From DASQEH01 sp963765725 (GTDB lineage: Bacteria > Actinomycetota > Actinomycetes > Propionibacteriales > Nocardioidaceae): a stretch of DNA of 64,000 bases. This document shows, in pieces, positions 18,108 to 26,100 of the stretch. Below the pieces are notes generated by a model that made no database searches, had not been told where the DNA came from, and worked only from the letters and a program-made list of their open reading frames with translations. Position numbers and translations under genes: made by a program. The first letter of the stretch is position 1. Each line of letters starts with the position of its first letter. Location: the NCBI GenBank assembly GCA_963765725.1, contig CAVXXI010000003.1, positions 124,001 through 188,000 on the forward strand. Reading direction: 5' to 3'.

Positions 18108-19061
18108 GTGCGCCCCACCACGCCATCACACCGAGCCCTGTCCGTGTCCCGTGCCCTGCGCACCTCGGCGGCCGCCGTCGTCGCCGTCGCCGTGACCGCG
18201 GGCATGGGGTCAGCCGTCGCGTCAGCCGCGCACGCGCCAGCGGCACTGCAGGCACGCAGCCGGCTGCCGATCGTCTTCGGGGCCTCCGGCGGCGCGGAGG
18301 TCCCCAAGCTCGCCCATCGGGTCGGAGTGCACCTCGCGACCCACGTCTACGGTCACCTAGAGGGCAAGGTGCCCGTCGGCCGGTTCATCGACATGCAGCC
18401 GGACTTCCGCTGGCGCACAATCGCCGCCGCGAAGGGGGGGACACTCGTCTACCGCAACCTGGTCCGGTGGGCCGACACCTTGAAGACGCGCAAGGGCCGT
18501 CCGATCCTCTTCTCGTTCTCCCACGAGCCGGAGGGCAAGTCCTCTGACGGCCTCGGCACCGCACACGCCTTCATCGCCGCGTGGCGGCGCATCCACGTCA
18601 TCTGGACGCACCGTGGTGTCACGAACATCGAGTACACCTGGACGATGACCTCCAACGCCTTCCGAGTCAAGCCCTCCGACGACCGGTACGCGCCCAAGTG
18701 GTACCCCGGTACGGCGTACGTCGACAACGTCGCCTCCGCGGCCTACAACTGGTACAACTGCGGCCAGGGGGTGGGCAAGTGGTTGCCGCTGTCGGACCGC
18801 GCGGCTGCCCCGCTCACCTTCGCCAAGGCGCGGCACAAGCAGCTCGTCCTCGCCGAGTGGGCGAGCCAGTCCGGGCCCCGACGCGCGCAGTGGCTGAAGG
18901 ATGCCCGCTCGTGGTTCCTCACCAACAAGCGGTCGATCCGCGGGGCGTTCTACTTCCAGACGCCGAACCCGCCGGCTGGATGCCACTGGGCGCTGACGTC
19001 GGACACCGACGTCAAGGCCTTCGGCGCGATGGCGCACGACCGGACGAACTTCGGCGGCTGA
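18108..19061 (+). CDS. Secreted GH26-like glycoside hydrolase
   Basis: A 317-residue exported protein. A long basic N-terminus is followed by a hydrophobic stretch (AAVVAVAVTAGMGSAVASAA), consistent with a Sec signal cleaved near residue 45. The mature part resembles clan A (GH26-type) TIM barrels: LFSFSHEPEG near residue 137 provides the acid/base Glu after His, and LVLAEWASQ near 248 the nucleophile Glu. GH26 members are beta-mannanases and related endo-glycosidases, so it may trim or release the polymer made by the neighbouring genes. A second enzyme of the same type is encoded convergently 8 bp downstream. The GTG start is fixed by the signal peptide. Confidence 0.75.
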   Translation: MRPTTPSHRALSVSRALRTSAAAVVAVAVTAGMGSAVASAAHAPAALQARSRLPIVFGASGGAEVPKLAHRVGVHLATHVYGHLEGKVPVGRFIDMQPDFRWRTIAAAKGGTLVYRNLVRWADTLKTRKGRPILFSFSHEPEGKSSDGLGTAHAFIAAWRRIHVIWTHRGVTNIEYTWTMTSNAFRVKPSDDRYAPKWYPGTAYVDNVASAAYNWYNCGQGVGKWLPLSDRAAAPLTFAKARHKQLVLAEWASQSGPRRAQWLKDARSWFLTNKRSIRGAFYFQTPNPPAGCHWALTSDTDVKAFGAMAHDRTNFGG

Positions 19062-19069
19062 GAGCGCGG

Positions 19070-20041
19070 CTACGCGATGTGCAGGTGCTCGACGTGGCGT
19101 TGTCGCATCAGGCGCGCGAACACCGGGAGCGTCTCGGCGTCGAGCTCCCACGTAGCGTCCCCGGAGTCGCGGTAGGAGTCGAAGTAGGCCATCGCCACGA
19201 CGTCGGCGCGCAGCGCGTCGTAGAAGGCCGACACCAGCCAGCTGGCGGCTCGCCCCGGCGTCGACGGGTCGCTCCGGCAGCCGTACTCCCCGATCAGGAT
19301 CGGGCGCCCGCCAGCCGCGGGCAGTGACAGTGCCAGCCGGTCGGCGAAGGAGGTCCAGGTGGCGCCGTTCGTCGGGGACCACGGGTTGTACAGGTCGACG
19401 CCGTAGACCGGCGCTTCCGCGACGTTCCACGCGGCGGGTTGGCGCGCGGCGGTCGTGTCGAAGGACCAGGAGCTGAGAACCGGTACGACCGTCACGTTGG
19501 TACCGGCCCGAGCGGCTCGGCTGAGCGCGGCGCGCTGCATGGCGACGAAGTCGGCCGCGCTGCCGTAGGAGCGGGCGTCGTTCTCCGGCTCGTGGTGGAT
19601 GATCAAGTACACGGGGCCGGAGATCTCACTGAGCGGCTCGACCATGCCGTCGAGCCACGCCAGGTCGGTCGCGGTCCGGGCCCAGCTGCCCGGCGGCTTG
19701 ATCGACACCAGAGGCAGTCGACCCAGGCCGATGTCGGTCCGCGCCTGGGCGATCAGGGCCCCCTCCTGTCCCGCCATGAAATACGTCCGGTGACACGACA
19801 ACCGTGCGCCGACCGCCTGCTCCAGCGCGTGCAGGTTCTGCGACGGGACGGCGGCGCCGTAGTACAGCCGACGACCGCGAAGGCTGGACGCGGCGTGCTG
19901 CTGGTGCTGGTCCGGCCGTCCGCTGCACGCAGCGACGACGCCGGCAGCGGTGACCGCGAGCAGGGTCCTGCGGGTCATCGTCGGCGTCCGCCGGGCGGTC
20001 AGGGCCGGCGGCGTCGGCCGCCCCGCCGCCTCATGCCCCAT
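19070..20041 (-). CDS. GH26-like lipoprotein, probably Tat-exported
   Basis: A protein of about 323 residues. The N-terminus holds a twin-arginine-like motif (MTRRTLLAVTAAG) followed by a lipobox ending AAC at about residue 39, so it should be lipid-anchored on the outside. The catalytic part has YLIIHHEPEND near residue 150 (acid/base) and PILIGEYGCRS (nucleophile), as in the neighbouring GH26-like enzyme. ATG 20041 is chosen for its GGGAG upstream; an in-frame ATG at 19978 would start just before the twin arginines. It converges on the secreted paralogue. The pair next to a polysaccharide export cluster suggests one soluble and one cell-bound hydrolase for the same glycan. Confidence 0.75.
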   Translation of the reverse strand: MGHEAAGRPTPPALTARRTPTMTRRTLLAVTAAGVVAACSGRPDQHQQHAASSLRGRRLYYGAAVPSQNLHALEQAVGARLSCHRTYFMAGQEGALIAQARTDIGLGRLPLVSIKPPGSWARTATDLAWLDGMVEPLSEISGPVYLIIHHEPENDARSYGSAADFVAMQRAALSRAARAGTNVTVVPVLSSWSFDTTAARQPAAWNVAEAPVYGVDLYNPWSPTNGATWTSFADRLALSLPAAGGRPILIGEYGCRSDPSTPGRAASWLVSAFYDALRADVVAMAYFDSYRDSGDATWELDAETLPVFARLMRQRHVEHLHIA

Positions 20042-20090
20042 GACGCCAAGTCTCCCACGCCCCGGCCCGCGGACCGGGGCGTTCAACCGC

Positions 20091-23000
20091 TCAGCTCGTG
20101 GTGACCTGGTGCGACACCGTCGTGGACTTGTTCCATCCGTCCGTGACGGTCAGCGTGACCGTGTACGTGCCCGCACCGGAGAACGTGTGCGCGGGCGACG
20201 CGGTCGTGGCGCCCGGGGTGGTGTCCCCGAAGGTCCACGCGTACCGGATCTGGTCGCCGTCGGGATCGCTGGTGCCGTTGCTGTTGAGCTGGCACGCGAG
20301 GCCGGTACAGGTGCTCGTGAAGGCGACCGTCGGCGCGGCGTTGTTGGCCGGCTCGGCGAGGACAACCGTCTTCGTGGTCGACGCCGACTTGCCCCAGCCG
20401 TCCGTCGCCGTCAAGGTGACGGTGTACGTGCCCTGGTTGGCGTACGTGTGCGTCGCCCCGGCGCCCGTGCTCGCCGGTGAGCCGTCTCCCCAGTTCCACG
20501 CGTACGTGACGGCGTCGCCGGTGTTGGAGTCGGTCGTGCCGGTGCTGCTCGCGCTGCATGCCAGGGCGATGCAGTTGGTCGCGGCAACCGGAGTCGGCGC
20601 GACGTTGCCGGCCGGCTCGGCGATCGTGACGTTGAGCGTCGTCGTGCTGGTCGCGTTCCACTCGTCCTTCACGGTGAGCGTCACCGGGAACGTGCCCGGC
20701 GCCGTGAACGTCTTGGTGGGCAGCGGGCCGGTTGCGGTCCCCTGCGTGGTCCCGAACGCCCAGGTGTACGTCAGCGAGCTGGTGTCCTCGTCGGTCGTGG
20801 TCCGCCCGTCGAAGGTGCAGACGTTGGCGTTGCACGACACCGTGGCGTGGGCCACCGGCGGGTTGTTCGCCGGCTGGGTGACGACGATCCCGGTGTTGAT
20901 CCGCTGAGCGCTCACCTGGTAGTGGTTGTCGGTCCCCTGGACGATCACGGTGTACGTGCCCGGCGCGATGACCGGGGTCGTGTAGGAGAAGTTCGACCCC
21001 AGGCTGCCGGGGCTGTTGAGGAACGCCGTGCGGAAGCTCGGGGTGGTGCTGGCGAAGGCACCCGTCGACGTCATGTACTGACCCGACGAGTTGACGATCC
21101 CGACTCCGACGTTGGCGATGCTGACGTCGTCGAGGGCGCGGCCCGTGACGACGATCTGACCGGCGTTGAACGTGCTGCCGTCCACCGGCTGGCCGAGGGC
21201 CGCGTCGAAGGTGGGAGCCGCGTCACCGGGGTAGTACCGGTAGCGGTTGGTCGCACCCGTGGTGGAGCTGTCCTGCTGGCCCGCTGTGTCGTACGCCAGC
21301 GCCGTGACGCTGAAGTCTCCACTCGTAGGCAGGTCGATCGGAAGCGACCACGTAGTGCTGGTGGCGTTGGGCGACCCAAGCGTGGCTGTCAGCGCGTTGT
21401 AGCCCGAGAGCATGGTCCCGTTGCTCTGCAGGTAGCGGCCGGTCCCGTTGTCGAAGACCGTCACCTGGACGCTCTGCACACCCTTGTCGTCGGTGGCCGT
21501 GCCGGCCAGGTCGAGGTGTGAGGACGTGATCGCCTGGGGCACGGTCGTGCTGCCGGTCAGCAGGCCGTCGGGCGGGCTGTCGCCGTTGACCTGCGCGCTG
21601 AGGGTGAGCCGGCCCTGGTTGGCTGACGCCGTCGTGATCCCGTCGCCGTCCGTGGCCCGCACCACGAAGGAGTAGGTACCGGGCGAGAGGTTGAATGGCG
21701 TCGTGTACGTCCAGTTGTAGCTCGATGTGTTGATGTCGACGGGTGAGATGCGGTGCCAGCCAGCGCTCACGTTGACGCCCCAGCTGCCGTCGGCGCCAAG
21801 GTTCTCGCGCGTCGTGGTGTTGCGCAGGTTGAGCTCCACGTTCTGGAGGCTGTTGTCGTCGGTGCTCGTGCCGGAGAAGGTGAGCGGCTGGCCGGGGGTC
21901 ACGACCACCGTGGGCGCGGCGAACGGGGGCGTCATCGTCACCGGTGCGTTGATCGCCACCGAGGGGGCGACGGCGTTGGAGTCGACAGTCCAGTCGCGCG
22001 TCGCGCTTCTGAGGTCGGCCTGGCCGGTCGTGTCGACGGCAGTGGCGCTGCCGCGCCAGTCACCCTCGTGGGGCAAGGTGACGTCGTAGGACCAGGTGGC
22101 AGAGATCGCGCCGACGACGTCGGGTGTGCCCTGGAACGTGTTGTAGATGGGAGACACGCTCCCGTCGTCCTGCAGGTACTGGTTGTTGGAGTCACGGAAC
22201 CAGTAGCTCAGGGAGTTGACGCCGTGGTCGTCGGCCGCCGTCCCCGTCATGGTGAAGGACGTCGAAGCGAGGATCCCGCTCGGCGGGCCGTTGATCGCCG
22301 TCGAGGGCGTCTGGTCGTCGAAGCTGAACGACTCGATCTTTTTGACCGCCTTGGTGGCGTCGGACGTCGCGCTGTTGCCGTACGTCTTGGCCATGATCTG
22401 CAGGTTGTGGTTACCGGTGATGGTGTAAGGGATCGACCAGCCGCGGGGCGACGTCGTCGTGCTGCCGGCCGCGAGGGTGGCGAATGAGTTGTTGCTCGCG
22501 CCCCATGTCACGCCGTCGTCTTGGAGGTAGCGGCCCGAGTCCCGGTCCATGACCTCGACCTGAACCCTCTTGACGCCGCCGGGTGCCGTCGCGGTCCCGC
22601 TGACCACGAACTGGCTGCCGGAGGCCACCACGCGGCCCTCGATGGGAGCGACGATGGTGGTGTCGGTGGTCGACGGCGCCGGCACCGTGTTGAAGTCGTA
22701 GAACGCGATGCGGCCGGTCTTGACACCGCCTTGGATCATGGCGTCGCCGCCGACGATCAACCCGCGGGGGGTGGCCTCCATGGCCTTGTTGCCCTCGAAG
22801 GAGTTCGAGCCCGGGCTCCACTCCAACGCGGTCCCGGTCGCCGGGTCGAGCGCGCCGACGTGGTCGCGGCGGACCACCTGGTCGCCGAGCCCGTAGCCGG
22901 ACAGGCCCTGACCGGTGCCGTAGCCCACGTTGTCGAGGCCGGGCCACGGCTGGTTGGCCGTGGGCGACTCGTTCCAGCTGAAGTGGCCGCCGATATAGAC

Positions 23001-24116
23001 GGCCTTCTCGGTGATCGCGACGGAGTACACGCTGTCGAAGCACCGCGCGATCCAGAGCGGCTGTACGTCGCTGTTGCTCAGCGAGGCCTGCGTGAGTGGG
23101 TAGGCGACCGCCACGTCGCTGATCGGAGGAGCGTCACCGCCCGAGCCGGAGGTGACCACGAAGTACGAGTCGTCGGGCGAGATGTCGGCTGCGTAGATGC
23201 GGGTGACGCCACCGACGCGGGCGATGTTGTCGTCCCAGAGGTGCGAGCGCCACGGGAGCAGCTGCTTGGTCGAGGTGTCGATGATGCCCATGCCGAGGCG
23301 GTCCTGGCCGTCGATCTTGCGCCCGGTGTGGACCACGAGCAGCTTGCTGTTGTCGTGCGTGAGCTTGAGCTGCTGGACGGTCAGCGCACCGTTGACGCCG
23401 ATACCGCCGGAGATCTGGTTGTCGAAGCCGGGGTCGATCGCTCCGGTGGCGGCGTTCGCGGCGGCGAGGCCGGTGAGCAGCGTCCCGTTGATGCGGGTGA
23501 ACTTGCCGCCCGCGTACACGGTGGTGTTGGAGACCGCGAGGGCGGTGACCTGACCATTGGTGGCGTTGGTGAAGGCGAATCCGGGAAGCGCTGCACCGGT
23601 CGTCAGGTTCAGGCTGGCGACCTTCGTCATGGTGACCCCGCCCACGGTGTTGAAGCTGCCGGCGACGAAGAGCTTCGTGCCGTCCGGCGAGGCCTCGACC
23701 GCACTGACGCCGCCGCCGCCGAAGGTCGGGCGGAAGCTCGTGTCGATGAGTCCGGTGGTCAGGTTGTAGCTGGCCAGAGAGGCCTGGTTGACCACGGCCG
23801 TGTTGCCCGTGGTGTTGTGCAGCGAGGTGAACGTCCCGGCGATGAAGACCCGGTTGAGCTGCGGGACGACCTCGATGTCCCAGATCTCACCCGTGCTGAT
23901 GACGGGGGTGTTCTTGCGCGGCGTCGCCGGGACGAGTGACGTGTGGCCCGGTACGGGCTGGGTCACCTGGACCGCGGCTGCCGCTGCCTTGACCGGGGCC
24001 AGGCCCGCCACCGGGGAGCTCGCGGTAGCGAGCGCCACCGCGGACAAGGCGGGGAGGCTCAGTGCGGCAACCGCACTCGCCAGCAGACCGGTCAGGGCGC
24101 GCGAACGTACTCTCAT
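20091..24116 (-). CDS. Large secreted protein: delta-60-like propeller, Ig-like modules, three PKD domains
   Basis: A 1341-residue exported protein. The signal peptide (ALTGLLASAVAALSLPALSAVALA) is followed by a WD/delta-60-like beta-propeller region to about residue 490 (repeats such as VFIAGTFTSLHN, LFVAGSFNTVGG, VYAGGKFTRING, VYIGGHFSWNE). Next come five related Ig-like modules (about 500-1080) marked by GRYLQDDG, NQYLQDDGS, GRYLQSNGT and SGQYMTSTG at equivalent positions. Three C-terminal PKD domains (about 1085-1341) follow, each with a Cys pair (VSCNANVCTF, NCIALACS, TCTGLACQ) and the YxWxFG core. No sortase signal or membrane tail is seen. It is probably a secreted or wall-associated adhesin or glycan-binding protein. 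The 180-bp gap upstream carries its promoter. Confidence 0.85.
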   Translation of the reverse strand: MRVRSRALTGLLASAVAALSLPALSAVALATASSPVAGLAPVKAAAAAVQVTQPVPGHTSLVPATPRKNTPVISTGEIWDIEVVPQLNRVFIAGTFTSLHNTTGNTAVVNQASLASYNLTTGLIDTSFRPTFGGGGVSAVEASPDGTKLFVAGSFNTVGGVTMTKVASLNLTTGAALPGFAFTNATNGQVTALAVSNTTVYAGGKFTRINGTLLTGLAAANAATGAIDPGFDNQISGGIGVNGALTVQQLKLTHDNSKLLVVHTGRKIDGQDRLGMGIIDTSTKQLLPWRSHLWDDNIARVGGVTRIYAADISPDDSYFVVTSGSGGDAPPISDVAVAYPLTQASLSNSDVQPLWIARCFDSVYSVAITEKAVYIGGHFSWNESPTANQPWPGLDNVGYGTGQGLSGYGLGDQVVRRDHVGALDPATGTALEWSPGSNSFEGNKAMEATPRGLIVGGDAMIQGGVKTGRIAFYDFNTVPAPSTTDTTIVAPIEGRVVASGSQFVVSGTATAPGGVKRVQVEVMDRDSGRYLQDDGVTWGASNNSFATLAAGSTTTSPRGWSIPYTITGNHNLQIMAKTYGNSATSDATKAVKKIESFSFDDQTPSTAINGPPSGILASTSFTMTGTAADDHGVNSLSYWFRDSNNQYLQDDGSVSPIYNTFQGTPDVVGAISATWSYDVTLPHEGDWRGSATAVDTTGQADLRSATRDWTVDSNAVAPSVAINAPVTMTPPFAAPTVVVTPGQPLTFSGTSTDDNSLQNVELNLRNTTTRENLGADGSWGVNVSAGWHRISPVDINTSSYNWTYTTPFNLSPGTYSFVVRATDGDGITTASANQGRLTLSAQVNGDSPPDGLLTGSTTVPQAITSSHLDLAGTATDDKGVQSVQVTVFDNGTGRYLQSNGTMLSGYNALTATLGSPNATSTTWSLPIDLPTSGDFSVTALAYDTAGQQDSSTTGATNRYRYYPGDAAPTFDAALGQPVDGSTFNAGQIVVTGRALDDVSIANVGVGIVNSSGQYMTSTGAFASTTPSFRTAFLNSPGSLGSNFSYTTPVIAPGTYTVIVQGTDNHYQVSAQRINTGIVVTQPANNPPVAHATVSCNANVCTFDGRTTTDEDTSSLTYTWAFGTTQGTATGPLPTKTFTAPGTFPVTLTVKDEWNATSTTTLNVTIAEPAGNVAPTPVAATNCIALACSASSTGTTDSNTGDAVTYAWNWGDGSPASTGAGATHTYANQGTYTVTLTATDGWGKSASTTKTVVLAEPANNAAPTVAFTSTCTGLACQLNSNGTSDPDGDQIRYAWTFGDTTPGATTASPAHTFSGAGTYTVTLTVTDGWNKSTTVSHQVTTS

Positions 24117-24296
24117 ATGGATGTGACCCCTCGATATACCGCTCGTGCGGTCGAGAAGACGGTTCCCGACGTCGACGCCAAGCGGTGTGCTCAGGGTAAC
24201 TAGGACAAATCTGCACGTATCGATTGTTCGCCAAATCGTACAGCTCGATCACGCAGAGCTACATTCGGCTCCCGGAGCGACCCCGTAGGTTCCGGC

Positions 24297-26006
24297 TCAG
24301 GTACGCATCGGGATCGGCACGCCACGCTCCAGCGCCACCTCGTCGGCGCGCTCGTAACCCGCGTCGACGTGGCGGATCACCCCCATGCCGGGGTCGTTCG
24401 TGAGGACCCGTTCCGCCTTCTGGCCGGCCAGCTCCGAACCGTCCACGACCACCACCTGGCCGGCGTGGATGGACCGCCCGATCCCGACGCCGCCGCCGTG
24501 GTGGATCGACACCCAGGTCGCGCCGGACGCCACGTTGACCATCGCGTTGAGCAGCGGCCAGTCGGCGATCGCGTCGGACCCGTCGAGCATCGACTCCGTC
24601 TCCCGGTAGGGGGAGGCGACCGAGCCGCAGTCAAGGTGGTCTCGACCGATCGCGAGCGGCGCCTGCAGCTCACCGGATGCCACCATCTCGTTGAACCGCA
24701 TGCCGGCCAGCTGCCGCTCGCCGTACCCGAGCCAGCAGATCCGCGCGGGCAGGCCCTGGTAGGCGACCAGGTCCCCCGCCTTCTTGATCCACCGGGCGAG
24801 CCGCTCGTTGTCGGGGAAGAGCTCGAGGATGGCCCGGTCGGTCGCGGCGATGTCCCTGGGGTCGCCCGACAGCGCGGCCCAGCGGAATGGGCCCTTCCCC
24901 TCGCAGAAGAGGGGACGGATGTAGGCCGGCACGAATCCCGGGAAGTCGAAAGCACGCTCGTACCCCCCGAGCTTCGCCTCCGCACGAAGCGAGTTGCCGT
25001 AGTCGAACACCTCCGCGCCGGCGTCGAGGAACCCGACCATGGCCTCGCAGTGCCGCGCCATCGACTCGCGGGCCCGCTCCGTGAAGGCGGCAGGGTCCTT
25101 CTCCCGCGTCGCTACCCAGTCATCGAAGTCGACGCCGACCGGGAGGTACATCAGCGGGTCGTGCGCGGACGTCTGATCGGTGACGATGTCGATGGGCGCA
25201 CCCATCGCCAGCAGCTCCGGCACCATCTCCGCGGCGTTGCCGAGCACTCCGATCGACAGCGGCTTCTTCGCGTCTTTGGCGTCGGTGGCCAGCTGCACGG
25301 CGTGCTGGAGGGAGTCGGCGCGGACGTCGAGATACCGGTGGTCGATCCGGCGACGGATGCGGGAGTCGTCGCACTCGATGCAGATGCAGACACCGTCGTT
25401 CATCGTGACCGCGAGCGGCTGGGCGCCGCCCATCCCGCCGAGCCCGGCGGTAAGGGTGATCGTCCCTGCGAGGCTGCCGTCACCGCCGGTGTCCGGGCGC
25501 CCCGAGGCTCTCTCCGCGAGCTTCGCGGCGATCGCGGCGAAGGTCTCGTAGGTGCCCTGCAGAATCCCCTGCGTGCCGATGTAGATCCAGGAGCCGGCCG
25601 TCATCTGCCCGTACATCGTCAGCCCGAGTGCCTCGAGCCGCCGGAACTCCGGCCAGGTGGCCCATTCGCCGACGAGGTTCGAGTTCGCGATCAGGACGCG
25701 GGGGGCCCACTCGTGCGTGCGCATTACCCCGACCGGGCGGCCGCTCTGGACGAGGAGGGTCTCGTCGCCCTGCAGTGTGGTCAGCGAGCGCACGATGGCG
25801 TCGTACGACGGCCAGTCCCGCGCCGCCTTGCCCGAGCCGCCGTACACGATGAGCTCCTCGGGATGCTCGGCCACCTCCGGGTCGAGGTTGTTCATCAGCA
25901 TGCGCATCGGTGCCTCGGTCTGCCAGGAGCGGGCGGTCAGCTCCGTCCCTCGGGGAGCCCGAACCACCCGAGCCCCGGCGCCGTCAGCGGGAGTAGATGT
26001 GGCCAT
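24297..26006 (-). CDS. hutU: Urocanate hydratase
   Basis: A 569-residue urocanase, full family length. It converts trans-urocanate to 4-imidazolone-5-propionate with a tightly bound NAD+. Diagnostic sequences are MRMLMNNLDPEVAEHPEELIVYGGSGKAARDW at the N-terminus (given here in summary form only as the start MRMLMNNLDPEVAEHP), the NAD-site TAGLGGMGGAQPLA, and RICWLGYGERQLAG with the conserved active-site Cys. ATG 26006 is chosen because GAGGAAAGGA lies just upstream. It follows hutH after 94 bp, a gap occupied by a 63-bp inverted-repeat element. Downstream, where the M20 gene would be expected, there is instead the PKD protein gene of the polysaccharide locus. The gene is intact. Confidence 0.97.
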   Translation of the reverse strand: MATSTPADGAGARVVRAPRGTELTARSWQTEAPMRMLMNNLDPEVAEHPEELIVYGGSGKAARDWPSYDAIVRSLTTLQGDETLLVQSGRPVGVMRTHEWAPRVLIANSNLVGEWATWPEFRRLEALGLTMYGQMTAGSWIYIGTQGILQGTYETFAAIAAKLAERASGRPDTGGDGSLAGTITLTAGLGGMGGAQPLAVTMNDGVCICIECDDSRIRRRIDHRYLDVRADSLQHAVQLATDAKDAKKPLSIGVLGNAAEMVPELLAMGAPIDIVTDQTSAHDPLMYLPVGVDFDDWVATREKDPAAFTERARESMARHCEAMVGFLDAGAEVFDYGNSLRAEAKLGGYERAFDFPGFVPAYIRPLFCEGKGPFRWAALSGDPRDIAATDRAILELFPDNERLARWIKKAGDLVAYQGLPARICWLGYGERQLAGMRFNEMVASGELQAPLAIGRDHLDCGSVASPYRETESMLDGSDAIADWPLLNAMVNVASGATWVSIHHGGGVGIGRSIHAGQVVVVDGSELAGQKAERVLTNDPGMGVIRHVDAGYERADEVALERGVPIPMRT

Positions 26007-26027
26007 CACAGTCCTTTCCTCGAATGC

Positions 26028-26090
26028 CGCCGAGACGTCACCCACGGCCCGGTTTTGTCGGCGTGTCGCTCACCGATTGACGTCTCGGCG
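26028..26090. repeat. 63-bp element with perfect 13-bp terminal inverted repeats (copy A)
   Basis: CGCCGAGACGTCA at 26028-26040 is the exact reverse complement of TGACGTCTCGGCG at 26078-26090, enclosing 37 bp. A second copy at 33103-33165 is ungapped and matches at 53 of 63 positions. Copy A fills most of the hutH-hutU gap, about 22 bp upstream of the hutU start. It has no coding capacity. It may be a miniature palindromic (REP/MITE-like) element or an mRNA-processing or attenuating hairpin. Confidence 0.85.
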
Positions 26091-26100
26091 CGGGCGGTGG

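Noticed and set aside
3970..24296. Insertion-sequence or phage ends flanking the polysaccharide locus
   Set aside because: I found no transposase, integrase, long inverted repeat or target duplication at either junction; the split of the hut genes is supported only by gene order.
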